A stretch of 64,000 nucleotides of DNA. Origin: Corynebacterium kalidii. GTDB lineage: Bacteria > Actinomycetota > Actinomycetes > Mycobacteriales > Mycobacteriaceae. The notes under the pieces were generated by a model, which was given only the letters and a program-made list of their open reading frames with translations, ran no database searches and was not told the origin of the DNA. Below, piece by piece: positions 19,804 to 27,465 of this stretch. How positions within the stretch are numbered: position 1 is the stretch's first letter; each line of letters begins with the position of its first letter. The stretch is taken from assembly GCF_022869005.1 (NCBI RefSeq), contig NZ_JALIEA010000017.1:558001-622000 (forward strand), given 5' to 3'. The translations under genes were made by a program, and so were the position numbers.

Positions 19804-20974
19804 CTCCGCGTCGGCGGGTCGCACCCCGGGGACGCCGGCCGCCGACGGCCATGGCCCACAGGACACGGGGCAGGGGCCGCAGGAAGGGGAGGACGCGACG
19901 CGGGTACCTCGCCAGGGCCAGCATCGTCAGCGCCACACGGCCACCGTGTTGACCGGTGAGGTACGCCGTCTGCCGGTGCGGGGGGAGCGCGAAGAAGGCG
20001 TCGAAGAACCGCTGCAGCGTCGGCCCGTCCGCCGCGGTGACGAGTTCGGCGCCGAACAACCGGAGCCGGTAGGCGCAGGCCGCCGACAGGCGTTCACGCC
20101 AGGGGAGTGCACCGCGCTCGAGCAGCGTGAGCAGCCGGTCCACCGTGGCCGCCGACTCGGCGACCGAGTATCCCGTCGCCGGATGCGTCAGCCCGCCGGC
20201 GGCACCGAAGACGGCGACCCCGTCCCGCACGCCGGTGTACCAGCCCCGCACCCGGCGGTCGACCGGGAAATGGACGGTCTCGGTCGCGGTGCAGCCGGTG
20301 AGCCCCGGTAACCGGGCGGCGAGCCGGCGTTCCAGGAGGTCGAGCATCGGCCGGGTCCGCTGCCTCGTCACCAGGATGGTCTCCTCGTACAGCGTTCCGC
20401 CGTCGACCTGCTGGACGTAGAGGAAACTGGGCGGGTCCGCGTGCCCCGGGCCCCCCGCGGGGCGCCAGTCCATGAACACCGAGGGGACAGGCGCCTGCGG
20501 CGTCTGGTGCGTCTCCGGCATGGACGGCACGACGACTCCGTAGGCGATCTGCCGGATATCCCCGACCCGGTCGACGACGCCACGGCAGTCCACGACGACG
20601 TCCACCCCGAGAGCCCCGGGGCTCAGGTCGTCGACCTTCCGGCGGTGCAGGCGCAGGTGCCCACCCACCTCCCGCAGCCGGCGACGGGTGAGGTCGCGGT
20701 CGACGACACCGTACGGACGCCGACCCAGCGTCCTGCGGCGGGGTGTGTGGACCTCCAGGTCCCCGGTGACCGACGAGAAGGCGAGCACGTCCCGCGCCCA
20801 CGCCGGCAGGCTGTCGAGGAAGACACCGTAGGTGCTGGTCCACCGGGGGAGCAGGACCCCGTCGGAGGTTGTCTCGCACCGCGGGTCGTAGGCGTCCACG
20901 GTCCATCCGCGGCCCGCCGCGCGGTGGGCGAGCAACGCCCCGGCTGGACCGAGACCGACGACGGCGATGTGCAT
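19769..20974 (-). CDS. crtY: Lycopene beta-cyclase, single-chain FAD type
   Basis: This 401-residue flavoprotein would cyclise the ends of lycopene to give beta-carotene. It starts with the dinucleotide-binding VVGLGPAGALLAHRAAGRGW and has WTSTYGVFLDSLP, LYEETILV and FGAAGGLTHPATGYSVAESAA, all conserved in the CrtY/CrtL family. C. glutamicum instead uses small heterodimeric C50 cyclases (CrtYe/Yf), so this gene is unusual here. The ATG at 20974 has AGGAG upstream. No other carotenoid gene is nearby. Its C-terminal tail is arginine-rich and partly formed by terminator sequence. Confidence 0.9.
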   Translation of the reverse strand: MHIAVVGLGPAGALLAHRAAGRGWTVDAYDPRCETTSDGVLLPRWTSTYGVFLDSLPAWARDVLAFSSVTGDLEVHTPRRRTLGRRPYGVVDRDLTRRRLREVGGHLRLHRRKVDDLSPGALGVDVVVDCRGVVDRVGDIRQIAYGVVVPSMPETHQTPQAPVPSVFMDWRPAGGPGHADPPSFLYVQQVDGGTLYEETILVTRQRTRPMLDLLERRLAARLPGLTGCTATETVHFPVDRRVRGWYTGVRDGVAVFGAAGGLTHPATGYSVAESAATVDRLLTLLERGALPWRERLSAACAYRLRLFGAELVTAADGPTLQRFFDAFFALPPHRQTAYLTGQHGGRVALTMLALARYPRRVLPFLRPLPRVLWAMAVGGRRPRGATRRRGETTTRGTPTGP

Positions 20975-21079
20975 GGTGGCGGGGCTCCTGGGCTTGATCG
21001 GTCAACGACGGGGAGGGGAGTCCGACGGTCGGCGTCGTGGCACCCCCGGCCCGGGGCACTCCTGGCTCGTTCCTTAACT

Positions 21080-21104
21080 GCCTACGAAAGATACGCTCAT
21101 AGGC
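21080..21104. repeat. Inverted repeat in the crtY leader
   Basis: GCCTA (21080-21084) and TAGGC (21100-21104) flank a 15-bp spacer in AT-richer DNA upstream of crtY. It may be an operator for a regulator of the cyclase, but no known consensus matches. Confidence 0.35.
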
Positions 21105-21147
21105 GGCAACAGTCGACGACCGCAGCCGGCCGCCCCACACCCACCCA

Positions 21148-21153
21148 CGGTAT
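21148..21153 (-). promoter_or_regulatory. -10 hexamer TAGAAT, crtY promoter
   Basis: TAGAAT on the minus strand is a strong -10 match. It predicts a crtY leader of about 165 nt that contains the GCCTA/TAGGC repeat. Confidence 0.5.
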
Positions 21154-21178
21154 TCTACCCCCGACCTTAACGCCGCCG

Positions 21179-21193
21179 GTAAATATCATTTAC
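21179..21193. promoter_or_regulatory. Palindrome GTAAATATCATTTAC between divergent promoters
   Basis: This perfect 6-3-6 palindrome is the most AT-rich point of the crtY/ABC-F intergenic region. It sits just upstream of the -35 position of the crtY promoter and about 30 bp upstream of TATATT (21224-21229), a possible plus-strand -10. Its form resembles a repressor operator. The regulator is unknown. Confidence 0.45.
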
Positions 21194-21421
21194 AAACCCT
21201 GCCCCGAACCGGTGGCGAATGGTTATATTGAGATCTGTCCGACGGGCCCCGGCCGGTGGGACCTGATGTCCGGATGCTCGGGGGGAACCGTTGCACCGGA
21301 CCACAGCGGAAGTGGCGGGTGGGCTGCCCTCGGACCTCGGCGCGAGGTACGACGCGGCTCTCTCCCTAGGGGGGAGAAGGAGAGCGCGGCGCCCACCCCC
21401 ACAACTGCTGTGCCCCGGTGA

Positions 21422-21427
21422 TACGAT
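21422..21427 (+). promoter_or_regulatory. -10 hexamer TACGAT, leaderless ABC-F gene
   Basis: TACGAT ends 8 nt before the GTG at 21436. It supports this start over an in-frame GTG at 21418, which would lie upstream of the -10. Confidence 0.5.
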
Positions 21428-21435
21428 GGACCGTT

Positions 21436-23064
21436 GTGATTGTTACTCAGGACCTCGAGGTGCGGGTGGGGGCGCGCACCCTCCTCAACGCGCCCGGTCA
21501 GCAGCTCCGCGTCCAACCCGGCGACCGCATCGGACTCGTCGGCCGCAACGGCGCCGGCAAGACGACCTCCATGCGCATCCTCGCCGGTGAAGGCGAGCCC
21601 TACGGCGGAAGCGTGACCCGCTCCGGCGAGATCGGCTACCTCCCGCAGGACTCCAAGGAGGGCGACATCGAGCAGACCGCCCGCGACCGGGTCCTGTCTG
21701 CCCGGGGGCTCGACCAGCTGCGGTCCTCGATGGACCGCCAGCAGGAGCTCATGGAGACCGGCACGGACTCCCAGCGGGATGCCGCCATCATCAAGTACAG
21801 CCGCCTGGAGGAGCGCTACGCCTCCCTCGGCGGCTACGAGGCCGACTCCGAGGCCGCCCGGATCTGTGACGGCCTGGGACTGCCGCAGCGGATCCTCGAC
21901 CAGCAGCTCAAGACACTGTCGGGCGGACAGCGCCGACGTGTCGAGCTCGCCCAGATCCTCTTCGCCGCCACATCGGGCTCCGGCCGGTCGGCGACGACAC
22001 TGCTCCTCGACGAGCCGACCAACCACCTCGACGCCGACTCGATCACGTGGTTGCGTGACTTCCTGCAGCGTCACGAGGGTGGTCTCGTGATGATCTCGCA
22101 CGACGTCGAGCTCCTCGAGGCCGTGGTCAACAAGGTCTGGTTCCTCGACGCGGTGCGGGGCGAGGCCGACGTCTACAACATGACGTGGAAGAAGTACCTC
22201 GACGCCCGTGCCACCGACGAGGCACGTCGCCGCCGGGAGAAGGCCAACGCCGAGAAGAAGGCGGGTGCACTGCGCCAACAGGCCGCGAAACTCGGTGCCA
22301 AGGCCACCAAGGCCGCCGCCGCCAAGCAGATGATCGCCCGTGCCGACCGCATGATCGACGATCTCGACGAGGTCCGCCAGGAGGACAAGTACGCCAACAT
22401 CTCCTTCCCGGAGCCGGCACCGTGCGGCAAGACCCCGATGAACGCCAAGGGCCTGACGAAGATGTACGGCTCCCTGGAGGTCTTCGCCGGCGTCGACCTC
22501 GCCGTGGACCGTGGGTCGCGGGTGGTCGTGCTGGGGTTCAACGGCGCGGGCAAGACCACGCTGCTGAAGCTCCTCGCCGGGGTGGAACGCACCGACGGCG
22601 AGGGCGGCATCGTCAGCGGCTACGGTCTGAAGGTCGGGTACTTCGCCCAGGAGCACGACACCATCGACCCCGACGCCAGCGTCTGGGAGAACGCGATCCA
22701 GGCCTGCCCCGAAGCCGGCGAGCAGGATCTGCGTGGTCTCCTCGGGGCGTTCATGTTCTCCGGCGAGCAGCTCAACCAGCCCGCCGGTACGTTGTCCGGT
22801 GGTGAGAAGACCCGTCTGGCCCTGGCCACGCTGGTCAGCTCCCGGGCGAACGTCCTGCTGCTGGACGAGCCGACGAACAACCTGGACCCGCAGTCGCGTG
22901 AACAGGTGCTCAACGCCCTGCGCACCTACACCGGTGCCGTCATCCTGGTCACCCACGACCCGGGCGCCGTCCGGGCGCTAGAACCGGAGCGGGTCATCGT
23001 CCTGCCCGACGGCGACGAGGACCTGTGGTCGGACGCTTACATGGAGATCGTGGAGCTGGCCTGA
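21436..23064 (+). CDS. ABC-F family ATPase (Rv1473-like)
   Basis: This 542-residue soluble protein has two ABC domains and no membrane segments. Walker A motifs are GRNGAGKT (36-43) and GFNGAGKT in the second half; signatures are LSGGQRRR and LSGGEKTR. A charged linker rich in Arg, Lys and Ala (about residues 255-310) joins them, as in ribosome-acting ABC-F proteins. These proteins bind the ribosomal E site and act as translation factors or in antibiotic resistance; which role applies here cannot be told. It occupies the place of Rv1473 beside acn in M. tuberculosis. Confidence 0.92.
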   Translation: MIVTQDLEVRVGARTLLNAPGQQLRVQPGDRIGLVGRNGAGKTTSMRILAGEGEPYGGSVTRSGEIGYLPQDSKEGDIEQTARDRVLSARGLDQLRSSMDRQQELMETGTDSQRDAAIIKYSRLEERYASLGGYEADSEAARICDGLGLPQRILDQQLKTLSGGQRRRVELAQILFAATSGSGRSATTLLLDEPTNHLDADSITWLRDFLQRHEGGLVMISHDVELLEAVVNKVWFLDAVRGEADVYNMTWKKYLDARATDEARRRREKANAEKKAGALRQQAAKLGAKATKAAAAKQMIARADRMIDDLDEVRQEDKYANISFPEPAPCGKTPMNAKGLTKMYGSLEVFAGVDLAVDRGSRVVVLGFNGAGKTTLLKLLAGVERTDGEGGIVSGYGLKVGYFAQEHDTIDPDASVWENAIQACPEAGEQDLRGLLGAFMFSGEQLNQPAGTLSGGEKTRLALATLVSSRANVLLLDEPTNNLDPQSREQVLNALRTYTGAVILVTHDPGAVRALEPERVIVLPDGDEDLWSDAYMEIVELA

Positions 23065-23112
23065 CTAAACCCCAGCTAGACCGGGTTTCCCCAGGTCGTC
23101 ATCATCCCCTGG

Positions 23113-23492
23113 TCCCGCATCCATCCTGCGGGAGCGAGCAACCCCGGAGGCCGGTGTGGCCAACCTCCGGGGTTGCCCCGTCACCAGGGGAGGCAACGGG
23201 CCCTCCGGAGCACGTGACCATAGTTCCCCAGCCAGTGTCCGCCCGGTCGGCGACTGCCGGGCTCCCTCCGTACCGGAGGAGCGAGCAACCCCGGAGGTCG
23301 GTGTGACCATCCTCCGGGGTTGCTCCGTCCCCAGCGGAGGCGACGGGCCCTCCCGAACACGCGACCGTAGTGCCCCAGCCCATGTCCGCCCGGTCGACGG
23401 CTGCCGAGCTCCCTCCGCACCGGAGGAGCGAGCAACCCCGGAGGCCGGTGTGGCCAACCTCCCGGGTTGCTCCGTCCCCAGCGGAGGCGACG
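23113..23492. repeat. Tandem array of 147-bp structured repeats
   Basis: Two full units (23134-23280, 23281-23427) and a 65-bp third unit (23428-23492) repeat with an exact 147-bp period and roughly 88% identity between units 1 and 2. A 7-bp stem hairpin (TCCCGCA 23113-23119 / TGCGGGA 23127-23133) precedes the first unit. Each unit opens with a 13-15 bp stem, GCAACCCCGGAGG against CCTCCGGGGTTGC, followed by smaller stems (CTCCG/CGGAG twice, GCCCGG/CCGGGC). In unit 2 the inner C-G pair of the first stem becomes T-A, a compensatory change. All reading frames are open because of GC content; none looks like a gene. Confidence 0.85.
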
Positions 23493-23533
23493 CTGATTTC
23501 GCCGAACGCCCCTGGGGTTCCTTTCTCCGGAGA

Positions 23534-23539
23534 TACCAT
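23534..23539 (+). promoter_or_regulatory. -10 hexamer TACCAT, leaderless gene at 23546
   Basis: TACCAT ends 6 nt before the ATG at 23546, leaving no room for a ribosome-binding site. It places transcription start at or next to the start codon, downstream of the repeat array. Confidence 0.65.
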
Positions 23540-23545
23540 CGCGCC

Positions 23546-24934
23546 ATGGACAGCACGGACAGCACCAGCACCGCCCGCACCAACGCCACCTCACCAGGCC
23601 CCGGCCGGGCCCGCCAGGACACCATCTACCGTTCCGGCGTCGCCGGCATCCGGCCGAAGGTCCCCACCGACGCCGCCGGGCTGGAACGCGCCGCACGCCG
23701 GGCGATGTCCCGCAAGGCCTGGGCCTACGTCAACGGTGCTGCCGGGGAGGGGCGGACCCGGGACAACAACCGGGAGGCATTCGACAGGTACCGGATCGTC
23801 CCGCGAATGGCACACGGAGTCAAGCAAAGGGACTTGTCGACGACCATCCTCGGCCAGGAACTGACGTCCCCGGTCCTGCTTGCGCCGGTCGGCGCGGGGG
23901 CGCTGGTCCACCCGGACAGTGACCTGATGATCGCCCGCGCCGCCGCCCGGGCGGATGTCCCGTATGTGGTGAGCAACCAGGGCAGCTCGCCACTGGAGGA
24001 GATCGCCAGCACCTACCGGAACGCCCGTCACACCACTGAGTCAAGCCGAAATGCTGGACACTGGTTCCAACTCTACTGGTCGACGGACGAGACCCTCGTG
24101 GACAGTCTCATTGCCCGCGCGGAGGACAGCGGGGCGGGGGCGCTCGTCGTCACCCTCGACACCACGGTCCTGGGATGGCGCCCCCAGGACCTGAACCTGG
24201 GGTCGCTGCCGTTCTCCCGGGGGCAGGGCATCGCCCAGTACACCTCCGACCACCGGTTCCTCCAGATCGTCCGGCGACGTCTGCGCGACCGGACGTCCGG
24301 TGGCACGGCCGGGGTCCGGGTCACCCCCGCGGCGGTGGCGTCGCTGTTCTCCATCGCCCGCCATCACCCGGGTCCCACCCTGCGCAACCTCCTTGCGCCC
24401 GAACCACGGGCGTCGGTGGAGACCTTCCTGGACATCTACTCCAATCCCGGTCTCGACTGGGACATGCTGGCCACCCTGCGGCACCGCACCCACCTCCCGG
24501 TGGTGGTGAAGGGGGTCCTGCACCCGGACGACGCCGAGCGGGCGTTCGAGGCCGGGGCGGATGCGGTCGTCGTGTCGAACCACGGGGGCCGGCAGGTGGA
24601 CGGTGCCGTGGCCTCCCTCGACGCACTCGTGGAGATCAGGGAGCGTCTCGGTGACGGCCCCACCGTCCTGCTGGACTCGGGGGTCCGGACCGGGCGGGAC
24701 GTGGCGGTCGCCGTGGCCCTCGGCGCGGACGCCGTCCTGCTCGGGCGGCCGCACCTGTACGGCTTGGCGGTGGCGGGCGAGCGGGGCGTCCAGGAGGTCG
24801 TGGAGAACGTCCTGGCCGAGCTGGACCTGACGATGGCGCTGACCGGCGCGTCGGACATCGCCTCACTGCGCCGGACGGAGCTGCGGCGGGAGTGTCCCTG
24901 CGGCACGCCCGTCAGCGTACCCCCGCCGCGGTGA
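23546..24934 (+). CDS. FMN-dependent alpha-hydroxy acid oxidase (lactate 2-monooxygenase/LldD-like)
   Basis: This 462-residue member of the L-lactate dehydrogenase/oxidase family binds FMN and oxidises 2-hydroxy acids. Family motifs are YVNGAAGEGRTRDNN near the start, APVGAGALVHPD, WFQLYW, VVKGVLHPDDAERAF with the flavin-contacting lysine, and SNHGGRQVDG with the catalytic His and substrate Arg. GWRPQDLNLGSLPF suits the actinobacterial lactate 2-monooxygenase branch better than membrane LldD. Its exact substrate is inferred only. The C-terminus (CPCGTPVS) is unusual and overlaps the next convergent gene by 23 bp. Confidence 0.85.
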   Translation: MDSTDSTSTARTNATSPGPGRARQDTIYRSGVAGIRPKVPTDAAGLERAARRAMSRKAWAYVNGAAGEGRTRDNNREAFDRYRIVPRMAHGVKQRDLSTTILGQELTSPVLLAPVGAGALVHPDSDLMIARAAARADVPYVVSNQGSSPLEEIASTYRNARHTTESSRNAGHWFQLYWSTDETLVDSLIARAEDSGAGALVVTLDTTVLGWRPQDLNLGSLPFSRGQGIAQYTSDHRFLQIVRRRLRDRTSGGTAGVRVTPAAVASLFSIARHHPGPTLRNLLAPEPRASVETFLDIYSNPGLDWDMLATLRHRTHLPVVVKGVLHPDDAERAFEAGADAVVVSNHGGRQVDGAVASLDALVEIRERLGDGPTVLLDSGVRTGRDVAVAVALGADAVLLGRPHLYGLAVAGERGVQEVVENVLAELDLTMALTGASDIASLRRTELRRECPCGTPVSVPPPR

Positions 24935-25688
24935 GCGCGGCCGAGATCTGCGCCACCGACAGGTTCGTGGTGACCGTGGCGGACGCGAACCGGGTCTCGT
25001 CGTCCCCGGCCAGGTAGCGGGCGACGGTCCACCCGTTGGTGCATTCCGGTTCGAAGGCGTCGACGGGGTTGGGGGCGCTGACGAGGTCGTGCGGGGCGCC
25101 CTCGTGGTCGGCCAGTGCCTGGAAGGGGTCGGTGACCACCGTGAACACCGGGGTGCTGTCGGTGGGGTGGACCTCGACGACGGCACGGAACCAGTAGCGG
25201 TTGTCCTGGTTGGCGCCCTGGCTGTTCGCCCTGCCGTGGGTCACCTGCCGGTCGACCCACACGGCTCCCACGCGGGCGGGGGCGAAGCGGAGCCAGCCGT
25301 TCTGCCACGCCGACGCCAGGGCCAGCAGCCTGCGCCGCCTACCGCGCGCCGAGGTCCAGGTGAACCCCAGTATCCCGGCCCCCAGCAGCAGCAGGACGAC
25401 GCCCACGCCGGTGCCGGACACCGACCCGGCGCCGAGCAGCAGGGCGCCGACGAGAAGGACACCGCACGCGGCGACGGCGAGGACGAGCTGTGAGGTCGCC
25501 AGCCCGAGGAGACGCGCACCGGAGACCGGCATCGTCCCGGATCCGCGCAGGGCCGCGGTGACGCGTTCGTCGTCGGGAGGCAGGGGACACGGGGCCGCGA
25601 AGCGTCCCGTCGCGGCGCCGTCCTCGATGAGGCCACCCGGGTCGGCGATGGCGGTGGCGCTACGGGCGTGGGTGAATATCCGGGGCAC
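24912..25688 (-). CDS. Membrane protein of unknown function
   Basis: This protein of about 258 residues has two adjacent hydrophobic segments near residues 60-105, then a soluble C-terminal domain of about 150 residues containing WFRAVVEVHPTDSTPVFTVVTDPF. The pattern suggests a membrane-anchored cytoplasmic or periplasmic domain; I do not recognise the family. I prefer GTG 25688, which has GGGAGG about 11 nt upstream, over GTG 25700, where that site would touch the codon. It follows the PFL-family gene closely and may share its transcript. Confidence 0.7.
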   Translation of the reverse strand: MPRIFTHARSATAIADPGGLIEDGAATGRFAAPCPLPPDDERVTAALRGSGTMPVSGARLLGLATSQLVLAVAACGVLLVGALLLGAGSVSGTGVGVVLLLLGAGILGFTWTSARGRRRRLLALASAWQNGWLRFAPARVGAVWVDRQVTHGRANSQGANQDNRYWFRAVVEVHPTDSTPVFTVVTDPFQALADHEGAPHDLVSAPNPVDAFEPECTNGWTVARYLAGDDETRFASATVTTNLSVAQISAALTAAGVR

Positions 25689-25705
25689 GCGTCCGACCAC
25701 CTCCC

Positions 25706-27076
25706 TCAGTTGCGGAACCCGTGGACGGGCGCGGGGATGTAGCCGCCGCGGGCGATGAACGCCGAGCTGTCGACGGTGCTGACCGGCATCACCGGCGCGT
25801 GGCCGAGCAGACCACCGAAGTCGACGTCGTCGCCGGGGACCGATCCCACCGCCGGCACGACCCGCACCGCGGTGGTCTTGTGGTTCATCACGCCGATCGC
25901 CGCTTCATCGGCGATCATGCCGGCGATGGCGGACGCCGGGGTGTCGCCGGGGATGGCGACCATGTCGAGGCCGACCGAGCAGATCGCCGTCATGGCCTCG
26001 AGCTTCTCGATGGTCAGGTTCCCGGCACGCACCGCGTCGATCATCCCGGCGTCCTCGGAGACGGGGATGAAGGACCCCGAGAGTCCGCCGACCCGCGAGC
26101 AGGCCATCATGCCGCCTTTCTTGACGGCGTCGTTGAGCAGTGCGAGGGCCGCGGTCGTGCCGTGGCCGCCGACCTGTCCCAGGCCCATGTGCTCCAGGAT
26201 ATGGGCCACGGAGTCGCCGATGTCGGCGGTGGGGGCCAGGGACAGGTCCACGATCCCGAAAGGCACGCCGAGGCGTTCGGCGGCCATGGTGCCCACGAGC
26301 TGGCCGGTGCGGGTCACCTTGAACGCGGCCTTCTTGATCTCCTCGGCGACCTCGTCGAGGGACGCGTCCGGCCCCATCGCCGCCACAGCGCGGTCGACGA
26401 CCCCGGGGCCGGAGACACCGACGCTGACCACGCAGTCGGGCTCCTCGATCCCGTGGAACGCGCCGGCCATGAACGGGTTGTCGCCGACGGAGTTGGCGAA
26501 GACGACCAGCTTGGCGCACGCGATGGAGCTGCGGTCGGCGGTCGCCTCGGCGCAGTCCTTGACGACCTGTCCCATCTCACGCACGGCGTTCATGTTGATG
26601 CCGGCGCGCGAGGACGCGATATTCACCGAGGAGCAGACCACGTCGGTCTCGCTGAGCGCCTCCGGGATGGACCGGATCAACCGCTTGTCGCCGGCGGACC
26701 CGCCCTTCTCGACGAGGGCGGAGTACCCGCCGATGAAGTTCACGCCGACGGCGACGGCCGCACGGTCGAGGGCCCGGGCGATGTCGACGGGGTCACAGCC
26801 GGGGACGGCCGACGACACCAGCGCCACCGGGGTGACGGAGAGTCGCTTGTTCACGATCGGGACGCCGAGCTCCTCCTCGATCCCGGTGCACACCGGGACG
26901 AGCTGCTCGGCGCGGGAGGTGACCAGGTCGTAGACGGCCTCGCAGGTGGCCTCCGGGGTGGCGCGCACGGCCGGCAGGAGGTTGATCCCCATGGTGACGG
27001 TGCGGATGTCCAACCGGTAGCGCTGGATCATCGCGATCGTCTCGAGGACGGAGGACGACGGGAGGAATGCAGTCAT
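25706..27076 (-). CDS. PFL family protein (UPF0210/DUF711)
   Basis: The protein has 456 residues and matches the UPF0210 family throughout: [12 protein letters not shown] near the N-terminus, then [38 protein letters not shown] and GGRIG-like glycine loops, with [18 protein letters not shown] further on. The fold is related to pyruvate formate-lyase, but the glycyl-radical motif is not apparent and the reaction is unknown. It starts 12 bp after the ACT-domain gene; this pairing is conserved across bacteria, so the small protein probably regulates or assists it. Confidence 0.9.
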   Translation of the reverse strand: MTAFLPSSSVLETIAMIQRYRLDIRTVTMGINLLPAVRATPEATCEAVYDLVTSRAEQLVPVCTGIEEELGVPIVNKRLSVTPVALVSSAVPGCDPVDIARALDRAAVAVGVNFIGGYSALVEKGGSAGDKRLIRSIPEALSETDVVCSSVNIASSRAGINMNAVREMGQVVKDCAEATADRSSIACAKLVVFANSVGDNPFMAGAFHGIEEPDCVVSVGVSGPGVVDRAVAAMGPDASLDEVAEEIKKAAFKVTRTGQLVGTMAAERLGVPFGIVDLSLAPTADIGDSVAHILEHMGLGQVGGHGTTAALALLNDAVKKGGMMACSRVGGLSGSFIPVSEDAGMIDAVRAGNLTIEKLEAMTAICSVGLDMVAIPGDTPASAIAGMIADEAAIGVMNHKTTAVRVVPAVGSVPGDDVDFGGLLGHAPVMPVSTVDSSAFIARGGYIPAPVHGFRN

Positions 27077-27088
27077 GTCCGGGACGCC

Positions 27089-27355
27089 TCAGATCTCGTG
27101 CATCGCGTCGAAGATGGCCTGGGACTGGACGGTGATGACCAGCTTCTCGGCCTGTTCCACCGTGGACATGCGGGTGTTGACGTCGGTCACGGGGAGTGCG
27201 TCGGGGAGTTCCACGTGCAGGATCATCGTGAACCAGTCGTCCATGATGGTCTGGGAGACGTTGCGGATGTTGATCCCCAGGTCGGCGCAGGCGGTCGACA
27301 CTGCGGCGATGATTCCGGTGTGGTCCCGTCCGGTGACGGTCATGATCGCGATCAT
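27089..27355 (-). CDS. ACT domain protein (UPF0237)
   Basis: This 88-residue protein is a single ACT domain: IMTVTGRDHTGIIAAVSTACADLGINIRNVSQTIMDDWFTM. ACT domains bind amino acids or other small ligands and control a partner enzyme. Here the partner is probably the PFL-family protein encoded 12 bp downstream. The ATG at 27355 lies 8 nt after TAGCAT, consistent with leaderless expression; an in-frame ATG four codons later is possible. Confidence 0.9.
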   Translation of the reverse strand: MIAIMTVTGRDHTGIIAAVSTACADLGINIRNVSQTIMDDWFTMILHVELPDALPVTDVNTRMSTVEQAEKLVITVQSQAIFDAMHEI

Positions 27356-27363
27356 GGGTCCCC

Positions 27364-27369
27364 ATGCTA
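27364..27369 (-). promoter_or_regulatory. -10 hexamer TAGCAT, leaderless ACT gene
   Basis: TAGCAT on the minus strand ends 8 nt before the ATG at 27355. It marks the promoter of the ACT-PFL pair. Confidence 0.5.
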
Positions 27370-27385
27370 CTTGCCGGGCGCACGA

Positions 27386-27427
27386 CGGCACCCACCGGGC
27401 CGGACGGGCCGTGGTCGGTGGGTGCCG
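27386..27427 (-). terminator. Terminator hairpin after acnR
   Basis: CGGCACCCACCG (27386-27397) and CGGTGGGTGCCG (27416-27427) form a perfect 12-bp stem, with a smaller GGCC-rich hairpin in the loop. It lies 38 bp beyond the acnR stop and separates acn-acnR from the ACT gene. There is no T tract. Confidence 0.7.
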
Positions 27428-27465
27428 TGTGCCGAGCGGTGCGTGGGGGACGACGCGGCCCCCGG

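Noticed and set aside
21436..23064. Membrane ABC transporter ATPase
   Set aside because: Two ABC domains with a charged linker and no permease gene nearby fit the ABC-F class, not a transporter.
23065..23625. Open reading frames of 95-190 codons in several frames through the repeat array
   Set aside because: All frames are open because of the GC content and a repeat length divisible by three; the peptides are low-complexity, have no family resemblance, and the DNA changes preserve stems rather than codons.
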